From Camellia lanceoleosa (taxonomy: Eukaryota > Streptophyta > Magnoliopsida > Ericales > Theaceae), in contig CM045761.1 of NCBI GenBank assembly GCA_025200525.1, positions 99,052,182 to 99,116,181 on the forward strand: DNA of 64,000 nt, read 5' to 3'. A program made the translations under genes and the position numbers. This document shows positions 45,350 to 55,000 of this stretch, piece after piece. The notes beneath the pieces are model-generated. The model was not told the origin of the DNA. It was given only the letters and a program-made list of their open reading frames with translations, and made no database searches. Each line of letters begins with the position of its first letter. Position 1 is the stretch's first letter.

Positions 45350-46260
45350 CAGTTGCATTGTCATGCATCTCAGAAGCCGCGCGTTGTCGCGCATTTCGAA
45401 AACAAACATGCATTGTCATGCATCTCAAAAGCTGCGCGTTGGCGCGCATTTCAAAAGAACATGCATCATCCGCATTTTTCATGCATCATCTGCATTAAAA
45501 AAAAAAAAAATCATGCATCATTTGCATTTCGAAAAAAAACAAACATGCATTGTCACGCATACATTTTGCATCCTGGTCTAGGAGACCTTAAATCCTCTGA
45601 AGGTGTAATTCCTTCGGTGTTTGTCGTGCCCGAACGACTTTCTGTGGTCGGGTAAAACCACCTGCTTGTGCTCGCGGTGAGTTCCTAGAAGACCAACTGG
45701 GATGGTGAGAACTAGAGTTTGAACGGCTTATGCCTAGAACGCAAAGGTTCGGAATTTCCGAGACTAAAGTCTGGTTTAAATACCCAGGGGGTGTATCCTC
45801 GGCTTGAAATCTGTATGGAAGCCCCATAGGTTGAGGTGGCATGTCTACGCCTCAATTCTGGATACTGAACCAACCTAGTATATTGCCCTGTTGGTAAGAT
45901 AGGGAAAGCTGCAATCATGGTCGTTGCATCATAGTGCATTGTCATGCATCATTTGTAAATGCTGCATATGTCATGCATTTCAAAAAAAAAACACTGCATA
46001 TGTCATGCATCATTGTAAATATTGCATATGTCATGTATCATTGCATCGTAGTGCATTGCCATACACCATTTGTAAATATTGCATATGTCATGCATTTCAA
46101 AAAATAAAAAATGCATATGTCATGCATTCATCGTAGATACTGCATATGTCATGAATTTCATCGTAGAATATAGTGCATTGTCATGCATTTCCACTGTAAA
46201 TATTGTATTTACATTCCATCGCATATTTGTAGATATTGCATTGTAGTTGCATGCATCCAC
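45350..46260 (+). repeat. Degenerate CATGCAT-rich repeat zone
   Basis: Many copies of 'tgtcatgcat' and 'tgcatatgtcatgcat' with short A runs between them, without one fixed period. A further 'ggtctaggagacc' word at 45573 links it to the preceding array. Confidence 0.75.
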
Positions 46261-47303
46261 CGCATCACTTCCATCTATGGCTTGCGCCTTTCCTTGTTGA
46301 GCTTGGTCTGGTATGTGCCCTTACTTTTCACGTTGAGGCACCATTCTGCATGTGTATCGTGCCTACTCCTTGATGAACTTGGTTTGAGAGTTGCGGCACC
46401 TTTTCTGTGTTAGACATGGTTTGTATGTGTGCATGCCTTTCCTAAGCAAGATACGGTTTGGCCCGCGTGCCATAATCACATATTACATTGTAGTGTCATT
46501 GTTGCATCCGGCATTAGGATCATTGTTCTTTCCTCAGCGGGTCGTCACCCCACTTATGTCAATCCACCCAATACTTGTTCTTGTGTCCGTCTACATCACT
46601 CATAGTTCAGACATCGTTCTATGGTAGACGGACTCGTTACTTCCATCAATCTATTTGACATATGTGTGGTTTAAAACCGCTCCTGATTGAATCATGATTC
46701 GATTGCTCTGCATTTAGTTTGCATAGTTTCAATTGCATTGCATTATCATTTGCATTGTTTATATTTAGTTTTGTATATAATGCACATCATTTTGCATTCA
46801 TCATTGCATTGTCATGCATGTTGCTAACAATATTGTACCTGTTAAGTTTGCTTTCTTTGCAGGCACGATATTGTATGTCTGCAACTCATTTGAGGCGGTG
46901 CAACGACGAAATTGCCAGTATTGTATCCTCCCGCGTGAGGCGTCTGAGAAATTGCATAATTCTCTTACATCCTTCGACATTGTAGTGTAGATTGGCGTAT
47001 GCTAGCTTATAAGCTGTTGCATCGTGCTTCATTCTGACTTTCTTTGCATGATCATAAGTTATGCTTGGCATCTTGCATCGTCGATTGCATCTTGCCCTTC
47101 GGTATATACCTTATCTGCGGCTTGTATGCATGCACGAACTCTGTTGGTTTGATTCCTAAAGGGATCGTAGGCGACTTGCGAGTTCAACCATTTGTGCTTT
47201 GTATGTTTGTCCAAGTCTTGACCTTGTCAAAAATGGGTTGTCTCACGGGCTTTGACATTCCTCCGTCATTGTTATGACTTAGAGTTACGTCAAGAGGGCA
47301 ACC
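46261..47303 (+). other. 3' non-coding region before the 3' LTR
   Basis: About 1 kb of T/G-rich sequence with TGCATG and 'gcattg' words and no gene. It ends in 'gtcaagagggcaacc', a purine-rich stretch (47291-47300) directly before the LTR that may be the polypurine tract. Confidence 0.5.
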
Positions 47304-47966
47304 TGTAGACACCCCATTTTTGACCGTCCTCAAGACTTGGACGTCACCGCTTGAACACTCGGTGATCATCCATGTTCATGTTCGTTTGGAGTTCCCGGAG
47401 TTCTCGGCTACGCGCCTTGCCTCAGGACCTCCGAACTTGACCGTTTTGTGTCTGGTTTTGCACCAAACACTTGTGCTTAGCCTTGGAGGGGCAGAGGATG
47501 CCTTGTGAGACATCCCCACACACCACCGGCAGTGGCTAGAGGCCACCGGCTGTTTGGTGTTGCCATCGGCACTATATTGTGCTGGTCGGCACTATTTTGT
47601 GCCAGTCGGCACTCTTTTTGGCAAAATGACCATTTTGCCCTGCCGATTACTTTACAGCTGTTTTTGGAGATATTTTCAGACAGCTTTATAGCACTTGTTT
47701 CCCCTCCATGCACGTGTATGGAGGGATGAGCCTTTGGTTTACTTAGCTTGTAAGCTTTGATTCCTATAAAAGAAGACTCTCTTCTCTTGGCTCAAAGGTT
47801 GAAGAGGGTTAGAAAGATTGAAGAGTAAAAGGAAGAGCTCTGGTTTTTTAGGGTTTGCTTTGGTGTATCTAACCTATATCTATACCTCTTCTTCTCTTTC
47901 CCTTGTGTGTGTTTGTGTCTCATTATTGCACACAAGCACATAGTATCTCACCTTATCTTGGCTACT
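47304..47966 (+). mobile_element. 3' LTR of the large TAT element (left part only)
   Basis: Same start and order as 31571-32213. It has one extra GC-rich unit of about 22 bp in U3 (47575-47600), and TATAAAAG at 47765. It stops at 47966, exactly where another TAT LTR begins. Confidence 0.92.
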
Positions 47967-50300
47967 TGTAAACACCCTATTTTTGACCGTCCTCAAGACT
48001 TGGACGTCACCGCTGGAACACTCGGTGATTATCCATGTTGGTGTTTGTTTTGAGTTCCCGGAGGCCCCGGCTGCGCGCCGTGCCTCAGGACCTCTCAACC
48101 GGTTTGTTCTGTGCTTGGTTTTGTACCAAGACTTGTGTGTTTTGCATCGAGGGTAGGGAAGGCTTATTAGCCATCCACAAAGCCCACCAGTGCCCACACC
48201 TACAGGCACTCCCTGGTGGCCATCGGCACCTTTCTATCAAATCCTTGGCGATTCGGCCTTGTGTGTTGCCGGCAGGCGGTGTTTTAATGCCGGCTGTTTT
48301 GGTCGGTGTGACCCCTTTGCACCCCCAGGGATGGTGCATGCCAGCTGTGACAGCTGGAGTGCACCGTCACCACTCCCCATGCCCGGGTGTGCACCATTTG
48401 GTCCCTTTGACCCCCTCTCTCCTCATGGAGCTTGAACCCTTGGCCAAGCTTCTTGGAGAAGCTTGGCCAGCTGTCCCAGGACCTTCTAGAAACCCTAGAA
48501 CCCCTTGGACCCTTTTGCACCCCTTGACCTCCCTCCCTTGCTTAGCCACCAAGTCTTTTCTTGCCTATATAAGTCCATCTCATCTCTCTTTACAAGGGTT
48601 AGCCATTTTAGGTCAAAAAACCAGAGCTTATATCTATATATCTATGTGATATACTTTCTCTTTCTATATTTTCCCTCTCTCTCCTCTCTTGTGTGTGTTT
48701 TAGGCCTAAAAAGTGTGTTTTTACCTTACTTTTGCCCTTGTACACATACCATTACACCTAGCTCCGAGATTGAGGGACTTGGAAGGTTGTTTTGTGTGAT
48801 CTTGGACTGGTTTTGATCATTAGAGGAGGGCTGCTCCACCTGTTCTTCATTGGATCTTCAAGGGTAAACTTTTTGCTTTAGTTTCCCCATTCTTGCAACT
48901 AATTTCTACCCCTCTTGCTTTGTGTTTTTGGATTTGTGTTTAACATGAAAAACTCTTGTTTTTACCTGCTCTTGAACATTCATTAAGGTCATTTTGTGGT
49001 TTGGGTAGAGTCTCACCCTCTTAGGCCTTGTTTTGGCCATTTTGGTGTCTTTTCTTGAAGCTTTGCTTGCTTGGTGTTCTTGGTCTTCTCACCACTGAAA
49101 ACCAGTGAGTTTTCAGTGGTGAGGAAGGTACTTCCAAGTCTCAAATAGGGGAGGGACACCCCTCTCCCCCTTGTCCTTTGCTTGCCTTTGTATTTGGCCT
49201 AAAGAGTAGCATGCATGCATACTTGCATTAGGCTTCATTTCAGAATTTTTTTGAGTGTTTTGGAGCATGTTTAACCTCTGTTTTTGGTCAGATTTGTAGC
49301 CTTTAATATGTATCTTATATTTGCTTTGAAATGCTCTCTTATACCTAAAAAACATGCCATACATCTAGGCCATGTTCTTTGCATGTTTTAGCTTGGTTCC
49401 ATGAGGGTATTAGCATCATATTACCATGTATTAGGGCTGTGAGCCACTGATTTTGCCATATATAGTGTGCTTGACATGGTTGTTTTGTATTCTAGGCTTG
49501 TAAGCCTTATACATTTTGGTTCCTAAGCATGTTCAACATTGATCATCTTCATGATTTGGCATCATTTGTGACCCTATTTCAGTCCAAAAATCATGTGTGT
49601 ATGTTTACATGTGTGACCATTTTCATGCCTCAAGGGTGTCCCCTTTTATGTCTAGGAATTGGCATTGTGTATGCTTGCATGATTAACACATTTTGGGGCT
49701 GCCATATGTGGGTTTTGGGTGTCATTTTGCATGATAGAAGTCTATTTTTGGTTGTTAGATTTATGCCATGAGTGGTTGTGTAAGGGATGGTTAGATGCTC
49801 TCTTGAGTGCCCTTGGTTTTGGGCTTATTGGCTTGCATGCTTGTATGGCATTTTGCCCATAATTTCGATCGTTTGACCCTTTGTTTTGGGGAGGTTTGAG
49901 GCCTCCTCCATGGTGGTTAAGGCCACCATAGTATGCTCATTATATGTTTGTTGCATGTTTGGTCCACTAGGTGTTGTAACACATTGATTCCATTGCATAC
50001 TTGGCTCATGTTTGCATCACACTAGCATCTCACGCACTTTGGCATTTTGCAAGCCTAATATGTTAGTTGTATGGTACTTAGTTTGCTAGCATCCTAATTT
50101 CCATAATGCATTATTCATGCATGTTTGCATGGATTGCATTTCATTACTTGGTTTGGGGTGTCAAACCAAGTGTGGGAAGTGAGGGGTGTTTGTACTCCAA
50201 GTGACAAAACACACCTTAATTCCCATGTCACTAAGGCCCCTGACTTTGGCATGATGGGGACTTAGTTATCATTGTTGTGTTGCATGCATTTTTAAAAGTT
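47967..50300 (+). mobile_element. TAT LTR of a third subfamily, 3'-truncated
   Basis: Starts TGTAAACACCC after flank CTACT. Shows U3 GC-rich 'tgccggc' words, a clear TATATAAG at 48566, a pyrimidine-rich leader, the T/G-rich middle, and the 'gtgggaagtgagggg' block at 50180 that corresponds to 'atgggcaacgaggg' near 20997. It ends around 50300 where AT-rich single-copy-like sequence begins, so the last kilobase is missing. Its long open frame at 48035-48649 lies in U3 and has no known domain. Confidence 0.82.
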
Positions 50301-50740
50301 GCTAATTTTTAACCCTTAGTGATAATTTGAAAATTTTATTACAGAAAAACGTCAGTAATTGTAAGTTTTAATAACAATTTATAAAAATCGTGATAAAAAA
50401 ATCATTAATTGTTAATTTTTAGCGACATGCGAAAAATTGTTATAAAAAATTATTTTTAACAATGATTTTATTAAAATTTATTTTGAATAAGACTGGATGA
50501 GAATTAAATATAATTATTAAAACTTATTGATGACTTATTTACTAGAATTTATTTTTTAAAACTTCATATAAAAATCAATCAAAAAATAATAATAATAATA
50601 TTTGTAAGATTTTTTTATTAAAAAAAACATGTATAATTTTAAAAGTATAACATTTATTTTTGTAAAATAAAGTTCTTATTATTACCGAATGATGTACACA
50701 AAAAAAAAAATAAATAAATAAATAATAAAAAATTAAGAAA
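50301..50740. other. AT-rich stretch, nothing recognised
   Basis: Very AT-rich. A weak run 'tttttagcgacatgcg' near 50417 recalls the subterminal words of the CACTA element at 52679, but no ends were found. Simple AAT and TAAA runs at 50585-50602 and 50700-50730. Confidence 0.4.
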
Positions 50741-50744
50741 AAAT

Positions 50745-51700
50745 TACCAGTAAATCCTATGTGGTAGAAAGTTAAACCATTTAGTCTTATAAATTTTCTT
50801 ATGCACCATTTAGTCCTACTATCTACATCAGCAACATCAACAACATCATTAACATCATCAAAACCCCAATAACACTTTAGGGTGTGAATCTGGTTTTGAA
50901 TCTAGGTTTCAACCCTTGGATTAAGAACACTTCACGTTGGCGAGATGGTCCGACATCATCATCGGCATATCCACCTCACGTCACTTCGCTCTACGCCCGG
51001 TCTCTCCGGTGCCAACGCGTCCTCCTCCATCATCCTCACCACCGGCATCGCCGAGATTGCCGCCAGCGCAATCTCCATGGGACTTCGGCGGTGGTTTTCG
51101 TCATCGGCACATTGATCGGTCTAACGTTCTTCTTCGATTTAGAGGGATTTGAGGGAAGATCACTGTGATGTTCATCATCAACACATTAACATCGACTATG
51201 AAGAACATTAACATTCAAGAACGTCAGACAGTGATGAACAACACAGGGAAGATCACTGTGATGATGATGAATCTAGGTTAAACAACACAGGGAAGATCAC
51301 TGTGATTTGAATCTAGGTTTGAATCTAGATTGATCCGAAATCACAATGATGAATCTAGGTTAAATCACAGTGATGAACAACTCAGGGAAGATCACTGTGA
51401 TGTTCATTCATCGACGCCACATTCAACATTAACATCATCATCAACACAGTGATGTTCCGATCGGATGTTCTCAATGTGAAATCAACATATATATATATAT
51501 ATAGATTAATGAATCTGATGTTTTGAATTTGATGTTTGAATATGATGAATCTGATGTTAAAGTTGTAGTTGATGTGGATGATGTTCGGTGGTCATTAACA
51601 TTGAGATAGGATCTAACGGTTCATAAGAAAATTCATAGGACCAAATGGATTATAAGATACAAATTTAAGATTTATTGATACATTCCTCAAAAATTAAAGG
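50745..51700. mobile_element. Inverted-repeat element carrying a host gene fragment (Pack-MULE-like)
   Basis: The left part 50775-50818 (with CCATTTAGTC and AATTTTCTTATG) is an imperfect inverted copy of 51608-51655 (CATAAGAAAATT and GACCAAATGG on the plus strand). The similarity continues more weakly outward over about 30 bp. Between them are a VIT-like coding fragment and four copies of 'gggaagatcactgtgat' (51154, 51246, 51290, 51385). The design fits a MULE-type element that captured a gene, but no target duplication could be fixed. Confidence 0.5.
50935..51100 (+). pseudogene. Vacuolar iron transporter (VIT/CCC1-like) fragment
   Basis: Two plus-strand frames give the start of a VIT-family protein: WSDIIIGIS near 50943-50969, then, after a frame change near 51011, SGANASSSIILTTGIAEIAASAISMGL at about 51008-51088. 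In the family this is the first and second membrane segment with the conserved GANASSSIIL.AG.AE motif; VIT proteins move iron or manganese into the vacuole. The stretch between the two pieces, normally DGLTVPFALAAGL-like, is altered. GC content jumps sharply against its surroundings, as expected for a captured exon. Confidence 0.8.
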
Positions 51701-51799
51701 ATAAACGAAACGGAGCATGTCCATAAATAAAAAAGAAAATAAAATCCGTAATAGAGTCAGAAGAAGAACGAGGAAAGTCTATCCAATTTGCCATGGTGA

Positions 51800-51920
51800 A
51801 CAGAAACGTGGCCGAGCTTTCCTCACGTGGCGAGCCATGCCCAACACGTGTACCATCCACATTTACATGCAAAAAAGAGAAGAAAACAAAAAAGGTTAAG
51901 TTTTTGGCTATATATTTGTA
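51800..51920 (+). promoter_or_regulatory. Dehydrin promoter with three ACGT (ABRE-like) elements and TATA box
   Basis: AACGTGGC at 51805-51812, CACGTGGC at 51824-51831 and ACACGTGT at 51844-51851, followed by TATATATTT at 51909-51917, 154 bp before the ATG. Clustered ACGT elements next to a TATA box are the known pattern for ABA- and drought-induced LEA/dehydrin genes, bound by bZIP factors (ABF/AREB). Confidence 0.8.
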
Positions 51921-52070
51921 AATTATTACAATTCATTTGGTAACGCTTATAGCAAGCAAATTTCAATAAACCTTCTTCTATCTTCTCCCTGCCGTTGAGT
52001 ATCTATTTATCTTAAAATCGAAGCCTTATTCTCCATCGATCTTTGGTTTCTGATCTGAATCTGTTCAAAA

Positions 52071-55000
52071 ATGGCAGACATCTATGATCAATTCGGCAAT
52101 AAAATACCGCTGACTGACGAACACGGCCACCCGGTTCAGTTGACGGACGAGCGCGGCAAGCCCGTGCACCTCACCGGCGTTGCCGTGGTTGAGAGGCTGA
52201 ACCGGGTGCTGGTGTCGTTGTCACTGAGACTGTTGTTAGGGGCGGAATGACCGACGTGCTTGGACATTGGCATGGGGCTGGAGCTGGTAGAGTCGGCACT
52301 TGAGTGAATGGCTCTTCTGGCGGTGTTGGTACTGCTGCCTGTGTTGCTCACCGGCATGAGCTGCTTCACCGCTCCTCTAGTTCGAGCTCTAGCTCGGTGA
52401 GATATGCTCACACCATATTTGTTTTATGATTACATATATATGTTGGCCCACACACCATTTGTGTGCAATTAAAATAAGTACAAACATAATTAATATTTGG
52501 ATAAATTATGTAAATAGTCTTTGTAATTTACATGATATGTTAATTTGGTCTCTGTAATTTTAATTTGTTCTATTTTGTCCCTTAATTTAACGGATTGTGT
52601 CATTTTAGTTCAATAAATAACGGTCATTAAGTTAATTTAACGGAAGGTCAAACAATGTGTCAATTTGATCTCTGTACTCACTAGAAGAAAAAACACCTTT
52701 GACCAAAAGTCTATTTTTAGTCGCCGAAAGTCGAGTTTATACTTTCAGCGACTAATTTTTTTAGTCGCCCATTTTGTCGCGTATATATGGTCGTCGGAGG
52801 TATTGGAGACTAAAATTTTTTTAGTAGGCAAAAAATAGTTCTTTAGCGACCAACAATTTAGTCGCCAATAGTGATTTACACTTTTTAAAATCACACATTA
52901 GCGACTAATCTTTTAATCGCCAATAGTCCATGAATCGCCGACTAAACCGTTTAGTCGTCCAAAATAAACACTTTTGGCGACTAAAATTTTAGTTGCCAAA
53001 GGTGCTTCCGTGCAAAAAAAAAAAAAAAAATCAACTTTTTTGCTTTTTCTGATATTCGAACCACCAACCCCTCTCACATTCTAAACCTTTAGGAACACAC
53101 TAACACTCTCTCCCCTATGCCACTACAACATCACATGAATATATATACAACATATATTATTTATATACTATATTGACCCGTATTAATATCTAGCTATATA
53201 TAAAAATAATTATTTGTATTCAATATAATTTGTGTAAAAAATAATTTATTTAATAAAAAAAATTAGATCACTTTTGGCGACTAAATCTATTTTTTAGTCG
53301 CCAATTGTATAGTTTTGGCTACTAATTATATTTTAGTCACTAAAAAAATTCATTCCCGCCGAAAAACCTCACTTTTGGCGACTAAACTGAAATTTAGTTG
53401 CCAAAACCTCTACTTTGGGCGATTGAACTGCATTTTAGTTGGCAATTCTTGACTTTTAGCTACTAAATTTTTTTTAGTAGCCAAAAAGCTTCACTTTTGG
53501 CTATGAAATTGATTTTTGTCGATAAAACACGTATAATCGGCAACCAAATTATTTTTCAGTCGCCAAAACCTATACTTTTGGCTATTAAATGTTTTTAGTT
53601 GCCAAAAATCTTCTCTTTTGGCTACTAAAATTTTTTTAGTCGCTAAAACCCCTATATTCGGCGGCTAAACTGACTTTTAGTCGCTAAAACCCCTACATTT
53701 GGCTACTAAACTGTTTTAGTCGCCAATTCTGCTACTTTCAGCGACGAAAAATTCATTTTTAGTCGCGAAATCTCCTTTTTTTTGTAGTGACTTCACACAA
53801 TGTGTCAATTTGATCCTTGTAGTTTCAATTTTTTTTTATTTTGACAAGGACTAAATTGACACATTATGAAAAATACAGGGACCAAATTGACATATTATTT
53901 GACTTTCTGTTAATTTAACTTAACAACCGTTATTCATTAGTTTAAAATGACATAATCCGCTAAATTAAAGGGTAAAATCGAACAAATTAAAACTACAGGG
54001 ACTAAATTGATACATCGTATAAACTATAAGGACTATTTACATAATTTTCTCGTAATATTTTACTTTATATAATATGTCATGCAAGTAATATGTCATGCAA
54101 ATGGTTCGAGTCATGTTTATTAATCTAAGGGTTAAGGGTCGAGTCTTACTCTTGTTAATTATCAAATTATTATTATTATTATTATTATTATTATTGTATA
54201 TTTCAAATAAGAAGATGAGGACATGTGGCGCAAAGAAAAGTCATCAAAGTTTGGAAATCAAGTGATCTGTTTTTTTTTTTTTTAAATATATATATATATC
54301 TTTTTAAAAGAGATTCAGAAAAAAATTTATAAAAAAATGATATCTATTTATAAATATTAATAATTAAAATTATAAAAAATTTTAATTTTTTTCTACATTT
54401 TTTTGATGAGTAATTTCCTCAATGTTATATCTAGATTGTTATAGAATATTTATTGATATTGTTCATCTGAATATTTATTGATATTGTTCATCTCTTATGT
54501 GTAAGTTATCAAATATAATTCACCCTTTCATTTTTACATCCTATCCTATGTAATCCTATGTTTTTACATCCTATCCTAATTAAATATAAGATTTATAATG
54601 TAAAAATTAATATATATACATATATCTATATTCTATATAATATAACAAGAAGAGGCTGAATTTGAATCCTGATAGGAGTGTTGTGTAAGTGGCATATTTG
54701 AATCAAGGATTGAGAACATTTAGTGTTGTATTGGACGGCTAAGATCCCTGTTATAATTTCTTTTAATTTTTTTTTTCTTTTCTTTTTGTCTCTCCTCTAT
54801 GTTATGCTTAAGTAGTCTGTCTTCTACAGTAGTGCTAATAAGTGATTATATAATGATTGATGTGAGAGTATGAACACTTATGGTGTGTTTAGTTGGAAGA
54901 TTTGGGGAGATATTTAGAAATAAAAAGAGAAAAAGTGTGTGAAATTAGGTAAAATATAATTATATTTTATTTTCATTTCACCTATATTTTCTCTTTCTTT

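Larger units (their letters stand above)
31571..47966 (+). mobile_element. Large TAT/Ogre-type element lacking pol
   Basis: 5' LTR, PBS, a gag fragment, the conserved region normally found after integrase (37970-38375), an antisense PMD gene, a repeat-rich 3' region, and a 3' LTR starting at 47304. No protease, RT, RNase H or integrase can be found between gag and 47 kb on either strand. It is therefore a non-autonomous derivative of about 12 kb internal length. It is inserted into another TAT LTR at 31570, and its 3' LTR is interrupted at 47966. Confidence 0.85.

Noticed and set aside
43951..45581. Many plus-strand open frames with SNASRYLAHHIAF-type repeats
   Set aside because: Artefact of the 79-bp and 253-bp tandem repeats; different frames of one repeat are open.
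48035..48649. 204-codon open frame, Pro/Leu-rich
   Set aside because: Lies in U3 of a TAT LTR, has no known motif, and is not open in the related LTRs.
50301..50560. Possible further CACTA remnant (AGCGAC words)
   Set aside because: Only one or two weak words, no TIR.
52136..52411. Minus-strand open frame opposite to dehydrin exon 1
   Set aside because: Shadow of the serine- and glycine-rich dehydrin coding strand.
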